A DNA stretch of 47,499 bases from Planctomycetota bacterium. Lineage in GTDB: Bacteria > Planctomycetota > Phycisphaerae > Sedimentisphaerales > Anaerohalosphaeraceae. Numbering within the stretch: position 1 is the first letter of the stretch; each line of letters begins with the position of its first letter. The position numbers and the translations under genes were made by a program. The notes under the pieces were generated by a model. That model saw nothing but the letters and a program-made list of their open reading frames with translations. It had not been told where the DNA came from and did no database searches. Positions 31,684 to 40,776 of this stretch are shown here, one piece after another. The stretch covers positions 1 through 47,499 of the forward strand of contig VGXU01000016.1 in the NCBI GenBank assembly GCA_016873215.1. The letters are read 5' to 3'.

Positions 31684-31712
31684 ATTCTATTATAAAAAAC
31701 CGGCCAAGTCAA
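31684..31712 (-). promoter_or_regulatory. Promoter of the fluoride operon
   Basis: On the minus strand TTGACT (31712-31707) and TAGAAT (31689-31684) are separated by 17 bases. A second -10 candidate, TATAAT, overlaps at 31694-31689. The start site would be about 10 bases before the riboswitch aptamer, as expected. Confidence 0.7.
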
Positions 31713-31729
31713 TTGCATTTTTTCTGGAA

Positions 31730-32506
31730 TCAGTAGAGGATTTCAGGATAGACGATGGCGGCAACGAGAGAGCGGCCGTATTTGGCCCACAATTCGTCGG
31801 CGGAAAGTTCCCTGTCTGTTGCGCGAAGTTCGAGCGTGAGGACCGGGATGCCGAGCGATTCGCCGACGTATGCTCCAAGAGAACCGGGATGAGCGCCAAG
31901 TTTAGTCACGGGCAAGTCGCAAACGCGAGCCATATTTTCGGCAATCGTCTGTCCCGGCCCGTCATAGTCGATACAGCTTAATGGTGCGTGGATGCTCACG
32001 ACTCTGGCAGGATGATATGCCTGTATGACTTCTTTTAAAGCGACCGCCTCCGGCTCGGAAAGCGGGTGTGTGCCGTATTCGGTAATGTTGATTCGATTAG
32101 CTGCGGGGAAATTGCGGTTCAAGTCCACTTCGTTGATGTTTTCCCTTGTTCCCGCCGCGCAGCCATCCGGATTGGCCACGGGAATGACCAAAATCGTCCG
32201 GCCGTTGAGCAGCCGGCGATCTTTCTGGATATAATTGATGAGTTCCCATGCCAGCGGCGTCCCGAAAGATTCATTGCCGTGGATGGAAGCGATAAACAAA
32301 ATCACATGGGGTCCATTGCCGAAGCGAAAGCATTCAATGGGCCGGTTCTGCACGGAAGTGCCGATGATTTCCGTGGAAGTCGCCAGCGGGCTGATTACTT
32401 TTGGCGCGTAGGAGTCTACGCAGCCGGATACTGTCCACACCGCGATTAACAAAAGAGCTATCACTGTACCATCGCAAAACCGCTTATTGCCTGCCATTTT
32501 TATCAT
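31730..32506 (-). CDS. M14-type zinc amidase lipoprotein (MpaA-like)
   Basis: A 258-residue secreted lipoprotein. The signal peptide ends VWTVSGC (lipobox Cys). The catalytic domain resembles M14 carboxypeptidases of the murein tripeptide amidase (MpaA) group: zinc ligands in SIHGNESFG and SIHAPL, substrate site ANPDGCAAGTRENINEVDLNRNFP, and LTLELR near the end with the catalytic glutamate. It probably trims gamma-D-Glu-mDAP or a similar peptide bond at the cell wall. ATG 32506 has GGAAAGG upstream; TTG 32515 and ATG 32497 are alternatives. It is upstream of the fluoride promoter and transcribed the same way. Confidence 0.8.
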   Translation of the reverse strand: MIKMAGNKRFCDGTVIALLLIAVWTVSGCVDSYAPKVISPLATSTEIIGTSVQNRPIECFRFGNGPHVILFIASIHGNESFGTPLAWELINYIQKDRRLLNGRTILVIPVANPDGCAAGTRENINEVDLNRNFPAANRINITEYGTHPLSEPEAVALKEVIQAYHPARVVSIHAPLSCIDYDGPGQTIAENMARVCDLPVTKLGAHPGSLGAYVGESLGIPVLTLELRATDRELSADELWAKYGRSLVAAIVYPEILY

Positions 32507-32709
32507 AAATGCCAAAACCTTTCCGTGTTATTTTTCTCTCACAGGGCGCACAAAATCCCATTACTTTATATCGTATAAGCGAACAGTATGGGGTGAAAAA
32601 TTCCCGACAAATAAATAAAAGAATAAAGCCATCAGATTTATCCAAATACAGCAAGGGCGGATTATATCGGACGTTAATGCAAAGGATGGGGATTTTCGTT
32701 AAAAAACCC

Positions 32710-32738
32710 TTGACGCACGAGGATAGGGGGTATATTCT
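32710..32738 (+). promoter_or_regulatory. Promoter of tRNA-Leu
   Basis: TTGACG (32710-32715) is followed by TATTCT (32733-32738) after 17 bases, with TATATT (32731-32736) as an overlapping alternative at 15 bases. The start would lie about five to ten bases before the mature tRNA 5' end. Confidence 0.65.
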
Positions 32739-32748
32739 CTCCGTTCTT

Positions 32749-32834
32749 GCGGATGTGGCGGAACTGGCAGACGCGCAGGCTTCAGGTGCCTGAGAGTGGA
32801 AACGCTCGTGGAGGTTCAACTCCTCTCATCCGCA
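32749..32834 (+). tRNA. tRNA-Leu (anticodon CAG)
   Basis: A class II tRNA of 86 bases. Acceptor arms GCGGATG and CATCCGC pair over 7 bp with discriminator A at 32834. The anticodon stem CAGGC/GCCTG encloses loop TTCAGGT with anticodon CAG (32783-32785), reading CUG. The long variable arm GAGTG-GAAA-CGCTC and the T arm GGAGG-TTCAACT-CCTCT are typical for leucine. The 3' CCA is not encoded. A T6 run follows directly. Confidence 0.97.
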
Positions 32835-32929
32835 TTTTTTGTGCCGTCGCGGCAAATCCGGGGATTATTAAGCCATTCCATCCTATTCCGTCGATACAAG
32901 ACATAAGCATTCTTTTTTTGGATTACGAG

Positions 32930-33700
32930 ATGACGGATTTTCTAAAAGCATTTCAGGATACGGCAGGGCGGCTGCCGCCGATGGTGCTGTTCTTTGCCGG
33001 CTTAGTCATGATTTGGCAGGGGCTGTGTCTTTGGCTGGGCGGTCTTCGCTGGCTGAAATTTTTTGCCGGCGCAGTCGCCGCCGGAATCGGGTACGCTATT
33101 GCGTATTATTTTACCGACCGCCAGCTTTATTTTTTGATCGGCGGTGCCGTGCTGGCGGGTTTGTTGGCGATATTATTCGAAAAGACAACCGTCATTCTGC
33201 TGTTGGCGATGTTGATGTCGCTGGTCGTCTGTCTGCTTCTGGCATGGCCGACTTTGACTAATCCGCAGACTTGGCAAAACCCGCCCGTAATGAATATTTC
33301 TCCATCGCCGCAGGCGGAGCAGAATGTATCGCAAAGTCTGACCGTGCTGGAAGAGTATGCCCAATGGGCCGGACAAAAGGTGTATGAAGCCATTAAGTCG
33401 CTTGGCAAGACGAGTTGGGCGGCGGCGGCAGTCGCGGCGCTGGTGATTATAGGCGTAGGCATTGCATTTCCCAGAGGTCTTTGCGCATTGACTTGTTCCA
33501 TTATCGGAATGGTGTTTGTTTCCGTCGGAATGTTTTTTATGCTGCTGTACAAAGGTTCACTGCCGGCGGATATCGTATTAGAAAATCCCATCCTGTTCGA
33601 GGGCATTGCCGCGGTGATGATTGTTTTTGGCGTACTGGTTAACCTGGCGATTGCCCCGGCTAAAAAGCACAAACAAACTAAATCGGCGGAGGCAGAGTAA
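32930..33700 (+). CDS. Polytopic membrane protein of unknown function
   Basis: A 256-residue protein with about seven membrane helices: four in residues 15-105, a soluble insert rich in Gln, Pro and Asn (about 108-155), and three more to about 243, followed by a basic tail AKKHKQTK. The layout faintly recalls TMEM198/DUF4203 proteins, but I do not recognise it with confidence. ATG 32930 is chosen because any earlier frame runs through the tRNA gene. It might be co-transcribed with the tRNA. Confidence 0.65.
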   Translation: MTDFLKAFQDTAGRLPPMVLFFAGLVMIWQGLCLWLGGLRWLKFFAGAVAAGIGYAIAYYFTDRQLYFLIGGAVLAGLLAILFEKTTVILLLAMLMSLVVCLLLAWPTLTNPQTWQNPPVMNISPSPQAEQNVSQSLTVLEEYAQWAGQKVYEAIKSLGKTSWAAAAVAALVIIGVGIAFPRGLCALTCSIIGMVFVSVGMFFMLLYKGSLPADIVLENPILFEGIAAVMIVFGVLVNLAIAPAKKHKQTKSAEAE

Positions 33701-34042
33701 GGACACACAGGCGGTTTCTCACGCGGATAATCATTTTCCGCAGATTGCTTCGGGCATTTTCAGCAGTTATCATTTCCATTCACGGTTCAAGTAATCATCA
33801 TCTGAGTTATAAAAAAATGCGATATCGTCTTACGAATTTTGCGGACGGAATATGCGAGTTCCGGCTAAGCCGGAAGGCTTGGAACGGCGGGATTTTTTTG
33901 TCTGAGGGCTGTTTTTTGAGGGGTAAAAGCGTTTGACAATTTGGCTGATTGGAAGTACACTTAGAAATCTATAGGACAGGTCTTTGAAACCATTTGGGCA
34001 GCCCGAAATGGATTTCTCTAAGATGTTTTGGCAAAGGAAGTT
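33701..34042. other. 342-base gap upstream of gyrA
   Basis: It holds the gyrA promoter (33933-33961) and an 81-base leader. The first 230 bases show no gene, RNA or repeat that I recognise; a CCGGCTAAGCCGG palindrome lies at about 33861-33873. Confidence 0.5.
33933..33961 (+). promoter_or_regulatory. Promoter of gyrA
   Basis: A consensus TTGACA (33933-33938) and TACACT (33956-33961) are separated by exactly 17 bases. The transcript would start near 33968 and carry a leader of about 75 bases before the gyrA ATG. Confidence 0.75.
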
Positions 34043-36586
34043 ATGGACGAACTCGAACAGCGGCAAACTCCCGAACGCGTCGAACCGATACAAATTGTCG
34101 ATGAACTGAAAACGTCGTATCTGAATTATGCAATGAGCGTGCTGGTTTCGCGCGCACTGCCGGACGTTCGGGACGGACTCAAACCCTCTCAGCGGCGTAT
34201 CCTGGTGGCGATGAATGACCTGAATCTGGGGCCGCGTTCCAAGCACAGAAAATGCGCCAAAATCGTCGGCGACACCGGCGGTAATTACCATCCCCACGGC
34301 GACCAGGCGACGTATGGGACACTGGTCCGGCTGGGCCAGGACTGGAATATGCGTGCGATGCTGATTGACCCGCAGGGTAACTTCGGCAGTATCGACAACG
34401 ACCCGCCTGCGGCGATGCGCTATACCGAGGCGCGGATGACCGCCGCGGCGGTGGATATGCTCGAAGACCTGAAACTCGACACGGTCGATTTTGTTCCCAA
34501 CTATGATGAGACCCGCACCGAGCCGACGGTTCTGCCGGGCAAATTTCCGAATCTGCTGGTCAACGGCGGCAGCGGTATCGCCGTCGGAATGGCGACGAAT
34601 CTTCCGCCGCATAATGTCGGCGAAGTCTGCGACGCCTTGCTGCTGAAGATTAACGACCCTGACTGCGGCTTCAAGGACATCCTCGAAAAACTGTCCGGCC
34701 CGGATTTCCCCACCGGCGGCATTATCTGCGGCCGAAAAGGCATTATCGACATTTATGTCAACGGCAGAGGACATCTCAAAGTCCGCTGCAAGGCCCATAT
34801 CGAAACGAACAAAAAAGGCAAATCCAGCATCATCATCACTGAAATCCCGTACATGACCGTCAAGTCCGCGATTGTTTCCAAGATCGCCGATTGCGTCCAT
34901 GAAGACCAGATTGACGAAATTTCCGACGTTCGTGATGAGTCCGACCGGCAGGGGATGCGGATCGTCATCGAATTGAAAAAAGACGCCGACAGCCAGGTCG
35001 TGCTGAATAAACTGTATCGCTTTACGCCGTTGCAGACGACGTTTGCCGCGCAGAATGTCGCGCTGGTCAATAACCGTCCCGAAACGCTCAATATCCGGCA
35101 GATGCTGCAATATTATATTGACCATCGTATTATAGTCATTCAGCGTCGGACGCGGCATCAACTCAAAAAATTCCGCCAGCGTGCGCATATTCTGGAAGGA
35201 CTGATTCTGGCCGTCAGCGATATTGACGAAATCATTAAATTGATTAAATCCTCGCCCGACGCGCCGACAGCCAAAGACCGGCTGATGAAAAAGCCGCTGC
35301 GTCTGACGGAATCGGCGACACTGAAAAAGATATTGCCCGAATCATTCATCGCTGAAAAAAGTAAATCCGACCAGTTTTTAACCGCCCCGCAGGCTGATGC
35401 GATTCTGACGATGCAATTGCAGCGGCTGACGGGACTGGAAATCGAAAAATTAGCCAAAGAATACGCCGAGTTGGCCAAACAGATTGCCGAGCACGAGGCC
35501 CTTTTGGCCAGCCGGCAAATGCAGTTGGATGTGATCAAGGCCGACCTCGAAGAGATTCGCAAAAAATACGCCGACAAACGCCGGACAGAAATCGCCGATG
35601 AAGAGGCGGAAAACTTTGATATGGAGTCGCTGGTAGCCGACGAAGAGGTGATTGTGACCATTTCGCACGCCGGCTATATCAAGCGTTCGTCCATCGACAC
35701 CTATCGCAAGCAGGGTCGCGGCGGACGAGGCGTTATCGGTTCGGATACCAAGGAAGGTGATTTCCTCGAACATCTGTTCACCGCATCGACACATGACTAC
35801 CTGCTGGTCTTTACCGACAAGGGGATATGCTACTGGCTGAAGGTCTATAGTGTTCCCGAATTATCCCGGCAAAGCAAGGGACGCAATATTGTCAACCTGC
35901 TGCACCTGTCGGCGGAAGAAAAACTCACGTCGATCCTGGCTGTACGCGAGTTTGATGACAAGCGGCAGTTGATTATGGCCACGCGGAAGGGCAACGTCAA
36001 AAAGACCGTGCTTTCGGCCTATGGCAATCCGCGCAGCAACGGCCTGATAGCTATCAAGCTGGAAGAAGGCGACAGTCTCATCGGTGCCGCCATCACCAGC
36101 GGCGAAGACGAAGTCATTCTCGGCACCGCCGAGGGGATGGCGATTCGTTTCCACGAATCGCAGGCGCGTTCGATGGGTCGGGCCAGCATCGGCGTCATCG
36201 GCATCAAACTCCGCGAGGCCGACGAAGTCGTGGCGATGGTGATTGCTGAAAAAGGCGCGTCCCTGCTGACCGTCTGTGAAAACGGCTACGGCAAACGCAC
36301 CGACCTGGACGATTATCGCCCGCAGAACCGCGGCGGCCTGGGCCTGATCAATATCAAAACCACCGACCGCAACGGCAAAGTGGTTGCTATCAAGACCGTG
36401 CATGACGATGATGAATTGATGCTTATCACCGCCGGCGGCATCATCATTCGCACGGGCCTTGAGCAGGTTCGCGCCATCGGCCGCAATACCGCCGGGGTGC
36501 GGATGATTCGTCTCGATGAAGGCGATAAACTCGTCGCCGCCGAACGCCTCATCGTCGAAGAAGACGAGAAAACAATTGATGATTGA
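34043..36586 (+). CDS. gyrA: DNA gyrase subunit A
   Basis: An 847-residue gyrase A protein. The breakage-reunion domain has LPDVRDGLKPSQRRIL, the catalytic Tyr127 in AMRYTEARM, and GNFGSIDNDPPAA. The C-terminal beta-pinwheel carries the GyrA box as KQGRGGRGV, which separates it from ParC. The quinolone region reads HPHGDQATYGT: Gln88 and Gly92 stand where E. coli has Ser83 and Asp87. ATG 34043 follows AAAGGAAG closely; TTG 34028 would add five residues. The stop codon lies inside a fold-back repeat. Confidence 0.97.
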   Translation: MDELEQRQTPERVEPIQIVDELKTSYLNYAMSVLVSRALPDVRDGLKPSQRRILVAMNDLNLGPRSKHRKCAKIVGDTGGNYHPHGDQATYGTLVRLGQDWNMRAMLIDPQGNFGSIDNDPPAAMRYTEARMTAAAVDMLEDLKLDTVDFVPNYDETRTEPTVLPGKFPNLLVNGGSGIAVGMATNLPPHNVGEVCDALLLKINDPDCGFKDILEKLSGPDFPTGGIICGRKGIIDIYVNGRGHLKVRCKAHIETNKKGKSSIIITEIPYMTVKSAIVSKIADCVHEDQIDEISDVRDESDRQGMRIVIELKKDADSQVVLNKLYRFTPLQTTFAAQNVALVNNRPETLNIRQMLQYYIDHRIIVIQRRTRHQLKKFRQRAHILEGLILAVSDIDEIIKLIKSSPDAPTAKDRLMKKPLRLTESATLKKILPESFIAEKSKSDQFLTAPQADAILTMQLQRLTGLEIEKLAKEYAELAKQIAEHEALLASRQMQLDVIKADLEEIRKKYADKRRTEIADEEAENFDMESLVADEEVIVTISHAGYIKRSSIDTYRKQGRGGRGVIGSDTKEGDFLEHLFTASTHDYLLVFTDKGICYWLKVYSVPELSRQSKGRNIVNLLHLSAEEKLTSILAVREFDDKRQLIMATRKGNVKKTVLSAYGNPRSNGLIAIKLEEGDSLIGAAITSGEDEVILGTAEGMAIRFHESQARSMGRASIGVIGIKLREADEVVAMVIAEKGASLLTVCENGYGKRTDLDDYRPQNRGGLGLINIKTTDRNGKVVAIKTVHDDDELMLITAGGIIIRTGLEQVRAIGRNTAGVRMIRLDEGDKLVAAERLIVEEDEKTIDD

Positions 36587-36650
36587 CGATTGACGATTTT
36601 CGATTGAAATTGCATCGATACTTTGCAATCATCCATCATAAATCGAAAAT
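36576..36650. repeat. Fold-back spacer between gyrA and holA
   Basis: ATTTTCGATT (36596-36605) and AATCGAAAAT (36641-36650) are perfect inverted arms. Inside, ATTGCA and TGCAAT (36609-36614 with 36624-36629) form a second pair, and the words GATTGACGATTGACGATT repeat in tandem. The element covers the gyrA stop codon (36584-36586) and nearly the whole gap to holA. Confidence 0.6.
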
Positions 36651-36654
36651 TTAT

Positions 36655-37680
36655 ATGACTACTGTAAAGAAAATATCGAAACAGAAGAATCCCTCGTCCG
36701 CGTTTAAGGCTCTCTACGTTATCTTCGGGCCGGATGCGTGGCTGGTTCGTCAGGAGACCGATAAGCTTCTCAATCAGCTTTTGTCGCCCGAACAGCGTGA
36801 TATGGCTCTGTATCAGCCCGAGGCCGACAAAGTCAGCGGGGCGGAGGTGCTGGATGAGCTGCGGACGCTGCCGTTTCTGGCCGAGCGGCGCGTGGTGCTG
36901 ATGAAGGACGCCGAGCCGTTTGCGGAGGCCTACGGCGAACTGCTCGAAAAATACATTGACAGCCCCAGCCCGACGGGGGTCCTGATTCTGACGGTCGAAT
37001 CCTGGGACAAACGCAAGAAGCTGGCCAAAAAAGTCGCCGCCGGGGGAAGTGCCGAGTTAATCGAAAAGGGCGAAATCAAGCCGTGGGATATGGGACGTTT
37101 TGTCGCTGATTACGCCCAGAGCAAAGGCGTTCGTCTGGACTATGCCGCGGCGAATTTGCTGGTCGAACTGGTCGGCAATGAGCCGGGGCGCATCGCGGCT
37201 GAATTAGATAAGATTATCCTGTTTAAGCAATCAGCCAAAACCATCTCCGCTGCGGATGTCGAGGAACTCATCGGCAACAACCGCGTCTTTGACGCATTTG
37301 AAGTGATTGACAGCCTTACCGGCCCCAATCAGCGGCAGGCGTTCGACCGTCTCCGGCGGATGTTTGCAGCCGACCGGGATACCGAATTCACCGTCATCGG
37401 TGCGATGGGGTATCATTTCCGAAGGCTGTTCCGCGTCAAGGCGATGGTGGAAAAGGGCGAGTCTCAACAAACTGCTCTCGAAAAGGTTGGTCTTGGGAAG
37501 AAATCAAAAATACAGGAAAGAGTTATCCAACAGCTTGGCCGGTACAGTCTAAAGGTGCTGGGCCGGCTTTTGGGCGAACTGGGCGAAATGGATTACCAGG
37601 CCAAAACCGGCAAAGGCGACATCAAAATCAACATGGAAAAATTCTTCCTCCGTGTGACAACCCTGCAAAAAAGAGCGTAA
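36655..37680 (+). CDS. holA: DNA polymerase III subunit delta
   Basis: A 341-residue clamp-loader delta subunit. The N-terminal nucleotide-fold domain starts YVIFGPDAWLVRQETDKLL and contains LRTLPFLAERRVVLMKDAEPF; the middle and C-terminal helical domains include AANLLVELVGNEPGRIAAELDKIILF and FDAFEVIDSLTGPNQRQAFDRLRRM. Delta opens the beta sliding clamp and has no ATPase motif, as here. It is probably co-transcribed with gyrA. ATG 36655 lacks a clear Shine-Dalgarno sequence because the leader is repeat-derived. Confidence 0.9.
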   Translation: MTTVKKISKQKNPSSAFKALYVIFGPDAWLVRQETDKLLNQLLSPEQRDMALYQPEADKVSGAEVLDELRTLPFLAERRVVLMKDAEPFAEAYGELLEKYIDSPSPTGVLILTVESWDKRKKLAKKVAAGGSAELIEKGEIKPWDMGRFVADYAQSKGVRLDYAAANLLVELVGNEPGRIAAELDKIILFKQSAKTISAADVEELIGNNRVFDAFEVIDSLTGPNQRQAFDRLRRMFAADRDTEFTVIGAMGYHFRRLFRVKAMVEKGESQQTALEKVGLGKKSKIQERVIQQLGRYSLKVLGRLLGELGEMDYQAKTGKGDIKINMEKFFLRVTTLQKRA

Positions 37681-37751
37681 AAAGAGTCACTTAATCAAAG
37701 GACTTTCTCAACAATCCCTTTGCCTCCTTTATTTTTTCTGATGTTTAAGGG

Positions 37752-39494
37752 TCAATATCCTGAAGCCGCCGAACGGTCGCTGCGGCGACAATCCGCCACG
37801 CCGACATAGTTATTGGGCGCTATGACCCAAATGGTATGGGCATCGCCCTGAGGCCGAGGTCCGGTGCGAACAACGGTGTGGCCTAACTCTTTTAAGGACT
37901 TCATTACCTCAGGAAAACGTTCCGGCGCTTCGAAAATAATCTGGTCAGGGAACCACTGATGCGACAGCCGCGGCATTTCCACGGCTGGTTGAATCGGCAT
38001 TTCAAAATCGAACACACTGACCATGATGGACAAGAGGGTGCCCGGAATGCCCTGACTGCCGGGAGTGCCGGTAATCAACTTAACCCTTCCATTTTCGGCC
38101 ACGATGGTGGGCGTTTGTGAGCTGATTGGGCGCTTGCCGGGAGCAATGGTATTGGGCACGGTCCCGATTCTCCCTTTTGTGTCAGTGAGGCCCGGAAACA
38201 AGTTGAAGCCGAACATGTTATTGTTGAGCAAAAAGCCCATGTTTTTGACAACAATGCGCGAACCCCAGAGACGCTCCAGCGTGTACGTATTGGCAACCGC
38301 CATGCCGTTGCGGTCGATGATAGAAAAGTGGGTCGTGTCTTGTCCTTCTCGAGAAAATGGGATATCGGCGGACAACTCCTTGCTGCGGGTTGCTCTGTGT
38401 AAATCAATGGTTTCTGCGAGCCGGCGGCCGTACTCGGGAGCTGTGAGATTGCTGGGAATCTGGACAAAGGCCGGGTCTCCGATATAGCGGGCGCGGTCAT
38501 AGTTGGCGCGGCGCATTGCCTCCGCCATCACGTGCAGAGTCGTTGGCGACCAGCGGCCCCAGGCTTTCAAATTAAAATTATCCAGCATATTCAGCTCTTC
38601 CAGCAGGCAAACACCTCCGGAACTCGGCGGAGGCGGAACATAAACATCATATTTGTCCCGATAGCGAGTATGCAAGGGCTTGCGTTCGATGGCCTGATAG
38701 CCAGCCATATCTTCGGCTGTAATGAGACCTTTACCACGGGTCATTTCGGCAATGATTTCATCGGCGATGGTGCCTTTGTAGAAGGAGTCCGGACCTAAAT
38801 CGGCCAGTTTTTGGAGGGTACTTGCCAGGTCGGGTTGGATAAGGATGTCCCCCGCGGTCCATGCTCCGCCGCCCGGTTTACCAAAGACACGTTTAAACTC
38901 GTCGTGACCGACTGTGTTTGGATCGTTTAAGTAGGTATTGAGAAGATCCGCGAGGTTGTGGTCAACGACGAACCCATTCTGAGCCAGCACTATGGCAGGT
39001 TGAAGCAACTGCGACCAGGGCAGCGTACCGAATCGCTGATGCGCCATCGCCAGACCGCGAACCGTTCCGGGAACGGCGACGGCCTTGTGCATATACTGCG
39101 AATCCTCTTTGGTGAACATAGTTGGAAATGCCGCGGCCGGGGCAGTCTCTCGATAATCGAAGACGGCCGGGTCTCCTTTGCCGAAGGCGGGATGGACAAG
39201 CATAAAACCGCCGCCGCCCAGATTGCCCGCGGGAGGATAGGATGCCACCAGCGCGAAGGCCGTGGCAACAGCGGCATCCACGGCGTTGCCGCCTTGTTTG
39301 AGGATAGACAGTCCCGCCTCCGACGCGGGGCCGGAGACCGACACCACGACGCCATTGTGACACTCCACAGAATTGCTTGAATATTTTCCGGGAGGAGAGA
39401 GAGGACTTGTTTTAGTCCTGGCTCCTGAGCGCACGCACCCATATACGGCCAATATAAAAAATCCAAGCCACAGTATTTTTTGGCATAGAGCCAT
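37752..39494 (-). CDS. ggt: Gamma-glutamyltransferase lipoprotein
   Basis: A 580-residue Ntn-hydrolase. The signal peptide ends AVYGC (lipidated Cys20), so it is exported and membrane-bound. The large-subunit part has GGNAVDAAVATAFAL and NLGGGGFMLV; autocleavage would occur before Thr387 in DTTHFSIID, freeing the nucleophilic Thr. The small subunit has NNNMFGF and TGTPGSQGIPGT. The enzyme hydrolyses or transfers gamma-glutamyl groups. It is the last gene of the five-gene operon, three bases after the MFS gene; its GGAGG ribosome-binding site lies inside the last MFS codons. A role in maturing or recycling the operon's product is inferred. Confidence 0.92.
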   Translation of the reverse strand: MALCQKILWLGFFILAVYGCVRSGARTKTSPLSPPGKYSSNSVECHNGVVVSVSGPASEAGLSILKQGGNAVDAAVATAFALVASYPPAGNLGGGGFMLVHPAFGKGDPAVFDYRETAPAAAFPTMFTKEDSQYMHKAVAVPGTVRGLAMAHQRFGTLPWSQLLQPAIVLAQNGFVVDHNLADLLNTYLNDPNTVGHDEFKRVFGKPGGGAWTAGDILIQPDLASTLQKLADLGPDSFYKGTIADEIIAEMTRGKGLITAEDMAGYQAIERKPLHTRYRDKYDVYVPPPPSSGGVCLLEELNMLDNFNLKAWGRWSPTTLHVMAEAMRRANYDRARYIGDPAFVQIPSNLTAPEYGRRLAETIDLHRATRSKELSADIPFSREGQDTTHFSIIDRNGMAVANTYTLERLWGSRIVVKNMGFLLNNNMFGFNLFPGLTDTKGRIGTVPNTIAPGKRPISSQTPTIVAENGRVKLITGTPGSQGIPGTLLSIMVSVFDFEMPIQPAVEMPRLSHQWFPDQIIFEAPERFPEVMKSLKELGHTVVRTGPRPQGDAHTIWVIAPNNYVGVADCRRSDRSAASGY

Positions 39495-39497
39495 TTA

Positions 39498-40772
39498 TTA
39501 ATCCTCCAATTCGGGGAAAACAATCGCTGCGCGTGTTCCGGCACAGACAGGCTGACTGCCGGCCTGGTTTCCATTTCGTGCTATGGCGCAGGCTATGATG
39601 TGCAGCACGATAGAAGAACATAGAAATACGCTGACCACGGCGGGCCAATAAAATCTATGATAGGGCGAATTGACCATCCATCCGTACACCGCCAGAGCGA
39701 AAGCTGCTCCGAACATTCGTCCCAGGCTATCAACAAGGTGCAGAAGTCCCATACAGGTGCCCATTGCCGCCTCTCCACTATGTTTTTTTGCCGTTTCGTC
39801 AAAGCAGGGTGTCATCAGGACTTCCCCGCAGATAAAGATGACAATCGCGAAGGGCAGCATCACGGGATGGCCCGCGAACATCAACAGTATCAGGCCTGTA
39901 CAGTAAAGACATACGGAAGTCATCGACCACCATTCCCATTTGAAACCTCGACGGTATAATTTGGCGGACATATAGACGGCCAGAAAATGTGCGCCGATAA
40001 TCGTTGTACACAGGCTGGTCAGAGAAACGATCCATACGGGTCTGTTCGAATGGTATTGGTCGATGACGTACTTGGGAATGATTGTGCCCCAACAGCCGTA
40101 AGGAAGCACCATTGCGAATCGCCGCAGGCAGTCGGCCATAAATCCCTTGTTGTTGTACAGCGTCCTGAGATTTTCGATGCCCCATGTCTTTTGGGGTGCG
40201 GATACGGAAGGAACTTTCGGAGCGACCAGCCCGATAGCCAGGGGCAGATATAAAAGGCCGAGCAGCAGGGTATGAGCGCTATACCCCACACGGGTTGTCA
40301 TTTGGTATGCAATACTGTTGCCGAAGAACGAACCCAGATTAAGCAGGGTTGCCCGTTTCGCCACGGAGCGGCGAAGTATCTCATGGCTGGAATGAAGCAC
40401 CAAGATTGTATTGAGCGAGATTTTTCCCAGAACAAAAGCGAGGCCCGCGACAAAGACGGCCATGGCGGAGATCAAAAACCCCGGCCGGGTCAGAATGACA
40501 AGAAACGCGGACAGCCCAAAGAGAATGCTCGTGGCCAGCGCTGTACGGACGGACGTCCGGTCTGTGTACCAGCCTGCAATCGGCGCACATAAGGATTGTG
40601 CCAGAACATACCCGTTTAAGAGGAGTGCAATCCGAGTATACGACAGTCCTTCCAGATTTTCAAACAGCGGGAAAATATACGGCTGGAATGCGCCTCGGGC
40701 GAGGAACAGAAAACTGATCCCAAAGCATACCAGCCAGATCGCTATCGTTGATTCTGAGCGTTGGTGTGTCAT
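39498..40772 (-). CDS. MFS exporter of the biosynthetic operon
   Basis: A 424-residue major facilitator with about 12 membrane helices; motif A-like loop GWYTDRTSVRTAL after helix 2 and a central loop near residues 195-215. The family and placement right after an ATP-grasp ligase recall BacE-type self-protection exporters of dipeptide antibiotics. It starts four bases after the ligase stop codon. ATG 40772 is chosen; ATG 40790, overlapping the ligase gene, would add six residues. Confidence 0.8.
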   Translation of the reverse strand: MTHQRSESTIAIWLVCFGISFLFLARGAFQPYIFPLFENLEGLSYTRIALLLNGYVLAQSLCAPIAGWYTDRTSVRTALATSILFGLSAFLVILTRPGFLISAMAVFVAGLAFVLGKISLNTILVLHSSHEILRRSVAKRATLLNLGSFFGNSIAYQMTTRVGYSAHTLLLGLLYLPLAIGLVAPKVPSVSAPQKTWGIENLRTLYNNKGFMADCLRRFAMVLPYGCWGTIIPKYVIDQYHSNRPVWIVSLTSLCTTIIGAHFLAVYMSAKLYRRGFKWEWWSMTSVCLYCTGLILLMFAGHPVMLPFAIVIFICGEVLMTPCFDETAKKHSGEAAMGTCMGLLHLVDSLGRMFGAAFALAVYGWMVNSPYHRFYWPAVVSVFLCSSIVLHIIACAIARNGNQAGSQPVCAGTRAAIVFPELED

Positions 40773-40776
40773 CCTC

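Noticed and set aside
32509-32929. Two overlapping open frames across 32509-32793 and 32747 onward that would give proteins ending DVAELADAQASGA or starting MWRNWQTRRLQVPESG.
   Set aside because: Both are the classic false translations of a tRNA-Leu gene, which lies at 32749-32834. The membrane protein is therefore started at 32930.
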